NCBI GenBank assembly: GCA_017416505.1 | Contig: JAFQCI010000057.1 | Span: forward strand, 1 to 55,513 | From: Lachnospiraceae bacterium | Lineage (GTDB): Bacteria > Bacillota_A > Clostridia > Lachnospirales > Lachnospiraceae | Direction of reading: 5' to 3' | DNA length: 55,513 nucleotides | In this document: positions 41,169 to 49,703 of the stretch, piece after piece | Numbering within the stretch: the stretch's first letter is position 1 | Layout: the number at the start of each line of letters is the position of its first letter | The notes under the pieces: model-generated | The model's input: only the letters and a program-made list of their open reading frames with translations | What the model was told of the DNA's origin: nothing | Database searches by the model: none | Translations under genes and position numbers: made by a program

Positions 41169-41945
41169 TTATACATTCCCCAATGTTTCTTCAATAATAC
41201 CCAGTAATTTCTCCTTATCTGGTGGTTTCAATATATATCCCGCCGGATTTAAATGCAATACGCTGGTAATACGTTCTTTTTCCGCAACTCCTGTCAGAAA
41301 GACAACGGGTATGTCCTGATAATTCGGGTTTTCGCGGATTTTTTCCAAGGTCATCTTTCCGTCCCAGCCAGGCATATCGTAGTCTAATAATATGATATCA
41401 GGACGTTTTTTCTCCATGCTTGCCAGTGCTTTTTCTCCTGAAGTTGCCACATTTACCTGATATTTTGATTCGATGAGACTCTTTACGTTTCTTAGCATCA
41501 GACCACTATCATCTACAACCAGTACCACTTTTTTCTTTTCCGGTTGAGCTTTCGCACCTTCTGAAACTTCCGGATTCAGAGTTTTATTGAAACCTAACAT
41601 CTCGTTACATTGTTCCAATAAGGCTTCGCCGGTAATAGGGCGGGAAAGAAAACGACAATGTTCATTTCCGTATTTTACCCTAAATTTTTCACAATCTTCT
41701 TTTAACCCTAATACAATAGTCGGGATTTGGGATTTTCTTTTTTGAAAATCATCAAAAAATTCTAAATTAATGCCTTCGATATCTGCCATACATATTACTA
41801 ATATATCCGGTCTTGCGATTTTTACCATACCATTTACGGATTCCATGTTCTGAGCACATAGCTGAACATCAAAATGATTCAATAAATACTGATTCAGACT
41901 TTCTAAAACATTATTAAATTTCCCAATTAATAATAATTTCTTCAT
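41169..41945 (-). CDS. Two-receiver response regulator without an output domain
   Basis: 258 residues. The C-terminal receiver (about 140-258) is canonical: VVLVVDDSGLMLRNVKSLIE (acidic pair), DIILLDYDMPGWDGKMTLEK (phospho-accepting Asp), VVFLTGVAEKER (Thr) and YILKPPDKEK (Lys). The N-terminal half (about 1-120) has the same fold pattern but lacks the acidic pair (LLIGKFNNVLESLN) and the phospho-Asp (DILVICMADIEG), so it is a pseudo-receiver. No DNA-binding or enzymatic output; probably works by protein contacts. It follows flgL after a 126-bp palindrome, suggesting a link with motility. ATG at 41945 is better spaced to AAGGAG (nine bases) than that at 41951. Confidence 0.8.
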   Translation of the reverse strand: MKKLLLIGKFNNVLESLNQYLLNHFDVQLCAQNMESVNGMVKIARPDILVICMADIEGINLEFFDDFQKRKSQIPTIVLGLKEDCEKFRVKYGNEHCRFLSRPITGEALLEQCNEMLGFNKTLNPEVSEGAKAQPEKKKVVLVVDDSGLMLRNVKSLIESKYQVNVATSGEKALASMEKKRPDIILLDYDMPGWDGKMTLEKIRENPNYQDIPVVFLTGVAEKERITSVLHLNPAGYILKPPDKEKLLGIIEETLGNV

Positions 41946-41977
41946 ATTCATCCACTCCTTACCTCCGGTATATAAAA

Positions 41978-42103
41978 TTAGGTAATTGCGAGACTACTAA
42001 AAACTTACATTAAGTGATACAAAATAAACAAATACATAAGTGCAATGTTTTGTTCATTTTGTATCACTTTCATATAAAATATTTTAGTTTTGCAATTACC
42101 TAA
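41978..42103. repeat. 126-bp imperfect palindrome, MITE-like
   Basis: The ends are exact inverted repeats TTAGGTAATTGC; with gaps the arms match for about 50 bases, including AAGTGATACAAAAT and its complement. It fills the gap between flgL and the response regulator. It may be a small non-autonomous element or a large RNA hairpin that ends or processes the transcript. Confidence 0.75.
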
Positions 42104-42120
42104 AAATTCTTCGCTACCTC

Positions 42121-43617
42121 TTATAGATAATCCAACAATGTCTGTTGTACTACTTTACTAGTAGCCATTAAAGAGGCTTCATATACTAACTTTGCTGAAC
42201 TATACTGAACCACAACCTCTTCCAAAACCACGTCTTCATTCTCTGACTTTAATTCTGTATAACTAGTCAACTGCTCTGTCACTCTGGCTTCTGTAAGCTC
42301 TAAACGGTTCATTCTTGCACCAAGGTCAGACCTTGCAGCATTTACCTCAGATTCATAATCATCAAAGGTTCCTTCCAAATGTCCAAATAAATCCTGAACG
42401 ATTTGTCTCTTCTGGGATATTTCAATGGAAGTTGCATCCAGCATCTGTTGTAATTGTGCTTGCTTGTTAGAATCTGCATAAAGAGGGTCTTCCATCATCT
42501 TCTTGATTTTTTCCTCATTCTTTTCTGCAATATCCAAATCATCAATGGCATTTGCAAGGTCTTCAATATCACGAATATAATCGTGTCTGATAACGTCTTT
42601 TGCCTGTGAATTTACTACTATGCTCTGATTAAAGTTAATATTATAAGAAATTTCCTGATTCTGTGCGATATAATTTACTCCATTGGAAGTACAGTCAAAA
42701 TAATGTTCCGGTCTTAAATCATCTTTTTCAAAGTCAGTCTTGCTATAGGTAACTTCGATTTTTTCTGCTACCTTGTATTTTTCGTATACATTCTTTCCAA
42801 AGATTAATTCTCCGGTTTCTGTAACATACTTAACTTCATCGTCACCTACACTATATTTATCTTCTGCTGTAGCATCTGCATCATTTACTACAGTTGGAGT
42901 TATGGTTTCCATCACCATATTACCATCTGCATCCACTTCAGGATTTCCGTCTGCGTCAAGCTTTGGCACCTTTATCTCCGGTACAGTAGCATCTGTATTG
43001 TTATACGCAAGGCGAATACGATAAACTTCCTGGGTTGCTGGGGATGCAACTTCATCCATCGCCAGATAATCATCTATATTATCCGGTTCAATGCTTCCAA
43101 GAACTACATCCTTCACTTCAAAATCATCTGCAGAAAACTGTTCTGTAATGGTATATTGCTGTTTCGTATCTTCCTTAAATACTAAATCTGTATCCGTCTT
43201 ATATCCTGTAAAGATGTATCTTCCTGCGATGTTAGTACTTCCTTCTGCAACCAAAGTATTCTTAAATCCTTCAATCATAGACAGGATACTCTGTCTGTTA
43301 TCTGTAGATAAGGTATCAGTGGCACCATATGTACATTGAGTACGAATTTCTCCCAAACGGCTTATAATGTTATCTAAGGAACCTACTGTTACATCCATCC
43401 AGTTATTGGCATCCGGAATGTTTTTATTTAAATATTGTTCCAATTCTGAACAGGTAGTACGGAACTTCAATGCACGTACTGCAACTACCGGGTCTTCTGA
43501 AGGTCTTGTAATCTTTTTCTGACTGGTATATTGATTGTTTAATTTATTTAATCTGGAATAATTGGTCATAAGGTTATTAAAACAATTATTCGTCATCATC
43601 TGATTTGTAATACGCAT
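42121..43617 (-). CDS. flgL: Flagellar hook-filament junction protein FlgL
   Basis: 498 residues, longer than E. coli FlgL (317). N-terminal D0/D1: MRITNQMMTNNCFNNLMTNY, KKITRPSEDPVVAVRALKFR; then a Thr/Asp-rich insert (VPKLDADGNPEVDADGNMVM) and the C-terminal flagellin-like helix (SDLGARMNRLELTEARVTEQ, KLVYEASLMATSKVVQQTLL). It joins filament to hook through FlgK. GGAGGG precedes the ATG by eight bases. Directly follows flgK. Confidence 0.95.
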   Translation of the reverse strand: MRITNQMMTNNCFNNLMTNYSRLNKLNNQYTSQKKITRPSEDPVVAVRALKFRTTCSELEQYLNKNIPDANNWMDVTVGSLDNIISRLGEIRTQCTYGATDTLSTDNRQSILSMIEGFKNTLVAEGSTNIAGRYIFTGYKTDTDLVFKEDTKQQYTITEQFSADDFEVKDVVLGSIEPDNIDDYLAMDEVASPATQEVYRIRLAYNNTDATVPEIKVPKLDADGNPEVDADGNMVMETITPTVVNDADATAEDKYSVGDDEVKYVTETGELIFGKNVYEKYKVAEKIEVTYSKTDFEKDDLRPEHYFDCTSNGVNYIAQNQEISYNINFNQSIVVNSQAKDVIRHDYIRDIEDLANAIDDLDIAEKNEEKIKKMMEDPLYADSNKQAQLQQMLDATSIEISQKRQIVQDLFGHLEGTFDDYESEVNAARSDLGARMNRLELTEARVTEQLTSYTELKSENEDVVLEEVVVQYSSAKLVYEASLMATSKVVQQTLLDYL

Positions 43618-43634
43618 ATATATTCCCTCCCTTA

Positions 43635-45545
43635 TTATACTCCGGTTTCATTAATCAGTTTACTTAAGATTTCGTTAATTACTGAAATTACTTTTGAATT
43701 TAAGTTATATCCTCTTTGTAATTTTACCAGTTCCAAACCTTCTTCATTGGCATCTACACCAGAGATGGATAATCTCTGATTTTCAATGGCATTGGTAATA
43801 TCGGTCTGATAAATTTCAAAGTCTTCTGCACTCTGGCAGTCAATGGACATCTCTGCAATTAAATTTTCAAGGAATTGATTTGCAGTACCTTTATTAAATA
43901 ACTTCGTATCAGTACAGGTAGTTATCATCTTATCTAAGATGCTGTGTTGTTCTACACCTTGATTTAATTCTTCTTCCGTAGATACTACAAATTTATCTAC
44001 GTCATAATAAATCTCTTCATTAATCTGCCAGTTATTACAGGTAATCTGATAATAGCTTGCATCACTTGTGGAAGAGAATGTATAGGAAGTGGCTCCGCCT
44101 TCAAAAGCAGCATTAGCAGCACTTAACAGATCTTTAAATGCGTAGAAATTACCATCCGCATCTTCTGTACCAAACAAATCCAGACCTTCGTCAAAATTCA
44201 AATCCACACCGGAAGTATGAATTGCATTCAACTTCTCTGAGAAGGCCCTTGCAAATTCACTAAGCTGTGACATATAATAAGGAATTCCTTTATAATTCAC
44301 ATCCTGGCTTACCTCGGCCGGGCTTCCTACATTTACAAATCCGGCTCCATCTCCGGGTTCTAAAACACCATTTTCATTCTTTACCTGTAAATTATTAAAT
44401 TTAACCGAAAGAATATTACCATCAGCATCATATTCCGCATCGAAGCTATCATAGTAAAACTCTGTACCTGCAAGCTGAACTTTACCGGTAGCTGGTAAGG
44501 TTAAATCTGAAATGGTAAAACTTTCAGAAGATTTTATAGTTGCAGAAGTAACGTTACCTGCTGCATCTGTTTCCAATGCAGTGATGTTTCCATCGAAACC
44601 TTTAGCATTGTTACCATCACGGATGTTCATAAGTCCCTTTAATTCACCTCTTAAGCTGGAAGAGTTTAAATCAAATTCTGTTCCAAGGGTTCCATCCTGT
44701 GCAACAAAGTAAACATCATATAAACCCTCTGCATCGGTCTGGTTTACTTTTTCATCTCTAGGTACTACCTTTAAGGTATTGCAAGATGTATTGTCTACCA
44801 GCAGATGTCCGTTAATACGTACGCTACAAGTGGTAGCATCGGTCTTCATTCCGTCTTTGGTATAAATAGCTTCTTCTTTTACTTCTATGTTCGCAATAGC
44901 AGATAACTGGTCAAAAAGAAGATTTCTCTGGTCTCTAAGGTCATTTGCCTTTAACCCACGAATCTCAATATTCGTAATTTCCTTGTTTAATGTGAAGATT
45001 TGTTCTGAAATACTGTTAATCTCACTGATTTTGATTGCAATTTCGTCATTCACACTACTTTGGGAAATATTAAGGTTCGTAGCTAATTCATTAATCAATG
45101 TAGTAAAACTGCTGGCATTGGATAATACCTGTGTTCTTTTTGTTTCATTACTTGGGTCAGAAGATAATTCTACCAATGAATTATTAAACTGAGTGTAAAT
45201 TGCATTAAATCCTGATTCTGAAGTTATTTCATTGAAATAATTCTCAAGTTCTAATAACTTTTCATTCTCAACTTTATATTCTCCCAATCTGGAATTAGAA
45301 TCTCTATATTTTACATCGTAATAAGAATCTCTAATTTGCTGTACACATTCCAACTGTACACCTTGTCCTGCCATTCCGTAGCGGGCATTTACTCTAAGGG
45401 CATTGGCAGCCTGATAAATAGCCTGCTGGCGGCTATATCCTTCGGTATCCGCATTGGCAATGTTATGTGAAGTTGTATTAATGGCGGTCTGGTATAAATT
45501 AAGACCGGATAATCCAATATTTAATCCTGTAAATGTGGAACCCAT
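43635..45545 (-). CDS. flgK: Flagellar hook-associated protein FlgK, second gene in transcription order
   Basis: 636 residues. N-terminal rod/hook domain: GLNIGLSGLNLYQTAINTTS, NIANADTEGYSRQQAIYQAA; a middle that resembles the FlgK D2 region; and the C-terminal hook domain ending ISGVDANEEGLELVKLQRGY then NLNSKVISVINEILSKLINE. ATG at 45545 has AGGAGG seven bases upstream; a GTG six bases earlier overlaps it. It lies 18 bases after another FlgK-like gene, so the operon has two. Both keep the terminal domains needed for assembly. Confidence 0.9.
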   Translation of the reverse strand: MGSTFTGLNIGLSGLNLYQTAINTTSHNIANADTEGYSRQQAIYQAANALRVNARYGMAGQGVQLECVQQIRDSYYDVKYRDSNSRLGEYKVENEKLLELENYFNEITSESGFNAIYTQFNNSLVELSSDPSNETKRTQVLSNASSFTTLINELATNLNISQSSVNDEIAIKISEINSISEQIFTLNKEITNIEIRGLKANDLRDQRNLLFDQLSAIANIEVKEEAIYTKDGMKTDATTCSVRINGHLLVDNTSCNTLKVVPRDEKVNQTDAEGLYDVYFVAQDGTLGTEFDLNSSSLRGELKGLMNIRDGNNAKGFDGNITALETDAAGNVTSATIKSSESFTISDLTLPATGKVQLAGTEFYYDSFDAEYDADGNILSVKFNNLQVKNENGVLEPGDGAGFVNVGSPAEVSQDVNYKGIPYYMSQLSEFARAFSEKLNAIHTSGVDLNFDEGLDLFGTEDADGNFYAFKDLLSAANAAFEGGATSYTFSSTSDASYYQITCNNWQINEEIYYDVDKFVVSTEEELNQGVEQHSILDKMITTCTDTKLFNKGTANQFLENLIAEMSIDCQSAEDFEIYQTDITNAIENQRLSISGVDANEEGLELVKLQRGYNLNSKVISVINEILSKLINETGV

Positions 45546-45563
45546 ATCCACTCCTCCTTATTT

Positions 45564-47312
45564 CTATGCTCCTAAACGTTCAATAATATGTTCTAACATT
45601 TCGCTGACTACTGTTACATAACGGGATGATGCATTATACGCCTGCTGGAACTTAATCAGATTTGTAAGTTCTTCATCCGAAGAAGTACCTATGGTCTGTT
45701 GTCTTTGTGTATCCACATCATTTACGGTCAGACTCTGTCGTTCTACCATCTTGGTATGAGATTTACATTTATTCGCAAACTCATCTACCATGGCTTTATA
45801 ATAATCCTGAAAATCGCAAGGAGTATCTGAATTTGGATTCAAGGTTGCAAAAGCGGAATCCCATTTGCTTAACAACTCATCTAAAACCTTCTGATTTTCC
45901 CCACCCATTAAATCACTTAATGGAAGCAAATTATAATTTTGTAATACGTCCGGATTTATTTCCAAACGGTCTGCGGTATATAAACTGTCATAATTATTTG
46001 TGTCTTCTTCCTGGAATACATAATACTCTGTTCCATCTGCTGCCGTTACTTTTTCATAACGCTCATAACCTTTACGGCTGAATAATTCTGTTCCCGGAAT
46101 ATTATTTCCTTCGCCCTGTCCAACCGGTGCATTGGCTACATCAAGAACCATGGTTCCCGCCGCTAAAGTGGTTCCATCTGCTAATGTAACATCTCCTTCC
46201 AAGGCAACATTCGGACAAAGTATATCATTAATCGTGGTAACAATTCCATGAACCAACTGGTCAAATTCTGCTATGATATTAGCTATCGCATAAGGTTCGA
46301 TGGTTTGATTGTATTTATCACAAGCCTCATTATATGCAATCATTTCTTCTTCTGTGGCATTTTCCGGCTCTACCGGAATGTCAGTATAATTCGGTGTAAT
46401 ACCACCTCTTGCCATCATCAGACCTTTTAATTCTCCAACATCTGTAGATATGGAAATGCTTGGAATACGGTCGAAATTAAATACATCCATATTATCGTAA
46501 TCTAACCAGATTGGTTTTACCAGGTCATCATTACCATCCTCCGGTGCCGTTCCCATTTTAAAGGTTCTGATTTCGGAAACCAGTTCCAAACCTTCTGCAA
46601 ATACTAAGACACTTCCGTCTTCCTCTTCCTTTGTACTAATATCAATGTAACTTGATAATTCATCCAACAAAAGATTTCTGGAATCTCTTAAATCATTGGC
46701 AGTATCAATCTGATTGGATTCTGCTCTGCTTATCTTTTTATTTAAATCCAAAATTTCTTCCGCAATTTCATTAATGCGGTCTACTCTACTCTGAATTTCA
46801 TCATTTAAATTTAACTGATAATCCTTTAACTGTGAATGAATTTCCTTCGCCTGATTCATAACAGATACTGCTGCCGATACCAGACTTCCTCTAGTGGCAA
46901 GGCTTAAAGAATTTTTCTTTAACTCTTCTACAGATTTTCTAAAGTTTGATAAATTATCAGAAAAAGTACTTCCGTCCATTTCTGCAAAATAATATTCTAC
47001 TTCTGTCAAGGCATTTGCCTGCGCATTATAGAAACTTAATCTTCCATTCTCGTCACGGTAAGCCGCATCTAAGAACTGGTCCCTTACCTGTCTTACTTTT
47101 ATAAAGTGAGTTCCGGTTCCACTGAAAAAATCATTATTATTATTTCCCTGACGCAAATTTACATAAAGAGCATCTCCTAATAAAACCTGCTGTCTGGAAT
47201 AACCTTGTGTATCTACATTTGCTAAATTATGTGCGGTGGTGTTTAAAGCATTCTGATTTGTCATCAAACCGCTTGCACCAATATATAAACCCGACATGGA
47301 CCCAACTGCCAT
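45564..47312 (-). CDS. flgK: Flagellar hook-associated protein FlgK, first gene in transcription order
   Basis: 582 residues. MSGLYIGASGLMTNQNALNT, NLANVDTQGYSRQQVLLGDA, and the C-terminal LTVNDVDTQRQQTIGTSSDE then LIKFQQAYNASSRYVTVVSE are FlgK features. It is shorter in the middle than the copy that follows. The proteins are similar at both ends and dissimilar in the middle, as expected for paralogues that keep the assembly domains and change the exposed part. GAAGGTG is about eight bases before the ATG. Follows flgN by about 57 bases. Confidence 0.9.
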   Translation of the reverse strand: MAVGSMSGLYIGASGLMTNQNALNTTAHNLANVDTQGYSRQQVLLGDALYVNLRQGNNNNDFFSGTGTHFIKVRQVRDQFLDAAYRDENGRLSFYNAQANALTEVEYYFAEMDGSTFSDNLSNFRKSVEELKKNSLSLATRGSLVSAAVSVMNQAKEIHSQLKDYQLNLNDEIQSRVDRINEIAEEILDLNKKISRAESNQIDTANDLRDSRNLLLDELSSYIDISTKEEEDGSVLVFAEGLELVSEIRTFKMGTAPEDGNDDLVKPIWLDYDNMDVFNFDRIPSISISTDVGELKGLMMARGGITPNYTDIPVEPENATEEEMIAYNEACDKYNQTIEPYAIANIIAEFDQLVHGIVTTINDILCPNVALEGDVTLADGTTLAAGTMVLDVANAPVGQGEGNNIPGTELFSRKGYERYEKVTAADGTEYYVFQEEDTNNYDSLYTADRLEINPDVLQNYNLLPLSDLMGGENQKVLDELLSKWDSAFATLNPNSDTPCDFQDYYKAMVDEFANKCKSHTKMVERQSLTVNDVDTQRQQTIGTSSDEELTNLIKFQQAYNASSRYVTVVSEMLEHIIERLGA

Positions 47313-47369
47313 ACTATGTCACCTTCATTTCTTTGTATTTCTTCTATCTTTCAATATTCACTAAAATGA

Positions 47370-47885
47370 TTACTGTTTGGTGTCAAATAACGCCCTATCC
47401 GTTCCACCTGGCTCTACGTTACAAGCACCTTTATTGTAATTGGCTGTATCCGGCACAATTTGAGTATTCTGCAATAAATTAATACTGAATTCAGCCATCT
47501 CCAAAGAATCCTTTATTAAATTTCGATTATGTTCATTCCTGTCTTTCAGTTCATAAACAACCTTCTTCAATCGTTTATATTCTTCCTTTAACCGTTCCTG
47601 TACTTCCGGCTGACTTTCCATTAAATCAATAAGTTCCGGAAGTTTCACTGTTCCAGGCGTTTTACCCAAGACCATACAAATGTCATACATGGATTCTTCC
47701 CGTTTCTTCTCTAAGGAATTTAACTGTTCGACCTGCCTTTGTTCCACCTCAGTAATCTGAGATAATTCTGCCAGATTTCCTTTAATAACAATCGATGTCT
47801 TCTTCACCGCGGTTTCTAACAGTTCTTCATGTATCTTTACTTCCTGTTCTATTACATCCATTAACACTTCTATGATACTTGCCAT
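47370..47885 (-). CDS. flgN: Flagellar export chaperone FlgN
   Basis: 171 residues, helical: LMDVIEQEVKIHEELLETAV, SIVIKGNLAELSQITEVEQR and a long C-terminal helical pair (LKEEYKRLKKVVYELKDRNE, NLIKDSLEMAEFSINLLQNT). The position between flgM and flgK is the usual place of flgN (yvyG in B. subtilis). FlgN escorts FlgK and FlgL to the export gate. The disordered end (GACNVEPGGTDRALFD) is typical. ATG at 47885, spaced 22 bases from flgM. Confidence 0.9.
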   Translation of the reverse strand: MASIIEVLMDVIEQEVKIHEELLETAVKKTSIVIKGNLAELSQITEVEQRQVEQLNSLEKKREESMYDICMVLGKTPGTVKLPELIDLMESQPEVQERLKEEYKRLKKVVYELKDRNEHNRNLIKDSLEMAEFSINLLQNTQIVPDTANYNKGACNVEPGGTDRALFDTKQ

Positions 47886-47906
47886 AAATGTTACCTGTCC
47901 TCAAAG

Positions 47907-48182
47907 TTAGTTTTTATTTTTATATGCTTCTAATAATTTGTTGGCAAAATCTTCTGTACTCACCTGATAGCTGCCATCTGCCATAGCTGCCTTTATAGCT
48001 GCTACTTTATCTTCTCTGACATCAGATGCTGATGCTACAACTGTTTTGGCTACCTGATAGTCTTTTCCTAAAGTAGAAAGTTCTAACTGGTCTTTCTTAC
48101 CTGCGGAAGTTGTTTTCGTAGTGCTTTTCGTAGCATTTGCGTTATAAATTTGACTTACCTGCATCATGGAACTAATTCTCAT
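47907..48182 (-). CDS. flgM: Anti-sigma-28 factor FlgM
   Basis: 91 residues. Disordered N-terminal half (NANATKSTTKTTSAGKKDQL) and the sigma-binding helices (DVREDKVAAIKAAMADGSYQ, STEDFANKLLEAYKN). FlgM keeps sigma-28 inactive until the hook-basal body is complete and it is secreted; the hag and flaG promoters in this window should be under its control. AAGGG is about nine bases before the ATG. A terminator upstream (48364-48402) separates it from yvyF, so flgM probably has its own promoter. Confidence 0.93.
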   Translation of the reverse strand: MRISSMMQVSQIYNANATKSTTKTTSAGKKDQLELSTLGKDYQVAKTVVASASDVREDKVAAIKAAMADGSYQVSTEDFANKLLEAYKNKN

Positions 48183-48363
48183 AATCGAACCCTTCTTTCT
48201 ATCTGAATTTTCTTATAACTGTTCAGAGCCTTCCCGAAAACAGCTATATCTTATATCAAAAGATATTTCTTCTTTTCCTATACTATTTTTATCGTATGTT
48301 TTGTTAAATCTCTTAACCCTTAATTTTATATTTTTTCTTTTTTCTTTTATTGGTACTGACAAA

Positions 48364-48402
48364 AACATGGCATTAACGAACAAATATCGTTAATGCCATG
48401 TT
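48364..48402 (-). terminator. Terminator after yvyF
   Basis: Perfect 16-bp stem AACATGGCATTAACGA (48364-48379) with its complement (48387-48402), 7-nt loop. On the minus strand the exit gives CATGTTTTTG. It splits yvyF from flgM. Confidence 0.85.
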
Positions 48403-48412
48403 CCAATACTTT

Positions 48413-48823
48413 TTATTCTCTATCTAAGAATCGCATCTTCGCTTCGCTTGATTGTTTCTTCTGTTGAATCAAAGGCTGTGCCTTTGGTTTTATGGTTTCA
48501 GAAAAACCTGCATGTAACTGTTCCTTACATTTATCACAAAAACGGCCGGTACGGATGGTTCTTCCGCAATTTTCACATTCAATGGCTACCATGGAATCTT
48601 CTGAGAAAACCAGTCTTTCCTCTCTTACCCAACGTTTTAACTGATTTACCGTGACTTCATTATCTTCTGCAATTTTGGAAAGTGGAACAGATTTATTCTC
48701 TTGGATATATTCCTTCACCTTCTGAAATTTCTTCTCTAACTCAGCGTTACAATTTGGACAAAGGGGTGCCCCACTGATATAATTAAACATCTTCCCACAG
48801 CTTTTACAATTACGAACGTCCAT
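48413..48823 (-). CDS. yvyF: YvyF/TIGR03826-type flagellar operon protein
   Basis: 136 residues. An N-terminal Cys4 zinc-binding ribbon (NCKSCGKMFNYISGAPLCPN), a central helix-turn-helix-like part (SVPLSKIAEDNEVTVNQLKR then WVREERLVF), and a second Cys4 motif (CENCGRTIRTGRFCDKCKEQ). This is the family named TIGR03826 or YvyF, located between comF and flgM in Bacilli and Clostridia; here the same order is kept. Its role is unknown but probably regulatory. ATG at 48823 has GGAGG eight bases upstream. Confidence 0.92.
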   Translation of the reverse strand: MDVRNCKSCGKMFNYISGAPLCPNCNAELEKKFQKVKEYIQENKSVPLSKIAEDNEVTVNQLKRWVREERLVFSEDSMVAIECENCGRTIRTGRFCDKCKEQLHAGFSETIKPKAQPLIQQKKQSSEAKMRFLDRE

Positions 48824-48952
48824 GTTCTCCACCTCCAGTATTCTGAATCCCTCTCTGATTTACCATACATTCTTCAAACTATCCTAACATATTTCAATGA
48901 CAGGTCTGTAAATCATCCTAATTAAACTTCCATTCTACACCACATAACTCAG

Positions 48953-49675
48953 TTACATTACGTCTGTACCAATTCCAATACAAGTTACATAAACTTTCTT
49001 AGTTCCTGCTTCTTTCAAAACACTGGTACACGCTGAAACCGTTGCTCCTGTAGTATAAATATCATCTACCAATAAGATATGATTTAATTTTACTACATTT
49101 TTACCCATTTTAAAAGCCTTTTTTATGTTTTTTTTACGCTCACTTTCCGACAATTCTTTCTGCGCTGCTGTACTTATAGTTCTTACCAGATAATTCTTAT
49201 AAACAGGTCTTTCTAATATCTTACCTATTTCCTTCGCCAACAGATATGCCTGATTATACCCTCTGGCTTTTTCCTTTTTCCAATACATAGGCACCGGTAC
49301 AATTCCATCAATCCGCAAGAGTTTTAATTCTGCCATGGTCTCTTTTCCCAATTCCTGTATTAAAATTCTGCCAATCTGACGGTCATTCTTATATTTAAAC
49401 CTTGCCAATACCTCCGGCACCTTTTTCCTATAAAGAAGCATGGGATATGCTCTATCAAATTCCGGCAGCCTATTCCTGCAATTATAACAAAATTCATATT
49501 CTTCCCTTTCCACCGGTTTCCCACACTTCAAACAAAAAGGAGGTCTTCTCACAGGAAGTTCTCTGAAACACTCCCCACATATTTTACTCCCTCTTAATTC
49601 CCTTATTTCATTGCAAAAAGGACATTTCGGCGGATACAAAACCTCCAGCCCCTTCTCCCATAAATTCCACTCCAA
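48953..49675 (-). CDS. comF: ComF-family phosphoribosyltransferase-like protein
   Basis: 240 residues. Cys-rich N-terminus (LYPPKCPFCNEIRELRGSKI, CLKCGKPVEREEYEFCYNCR) and the PRTase fold with VPVPMYWKKEKARGYNQAYL and the PRPP motif ILLVDDIYTTGATVSACTSV. ComF proteins are needed for DNA uptake in competent cells. TTG start with GGGGG seven bases upstream, unusual among the genes here. It follows recD2 by about 28 bases. Confidence 0.93.
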   Translation of the reverse strand: MEWNLWEKGLEVLYPPKCPFCNEIRELRGSKICGECFRELPVRRPPFCLKCGKPVEREEYEFCYNCRNRLPEFDRAYPMLLYRKKVPEVLARFKYKNDRQIGRILIQELGKETMAELKLLRIDGIVPVPMYWKKEKARGYNQAYLLAKEIGKILERPVYKNYLVRTISTAAQKELSESERKKNIKKAFKMGKNVVKLNHILLVDDIYTTGATVSACTSVLKEAGTKKVYVTCIGIGTDVM

Positions 49676-49703
49676 CTGCTATCCCCCCTGTATCATTCCT
49701 TCT

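Noticed and set aside
41978..42103. Insertion sequence
   Set aside because: Too short to encode a transposase and no target-site duplication is evident; at most a MITE-like element.
48289..48320. TACGATAA-like -10 box upstream of flgM, possible sigma-28 promoter
   Set aside because: The -35 part (TTAA at about 16 bases) is poor and the CCG of the core is missing. flgM probably has a promoter here but I cannot place it.
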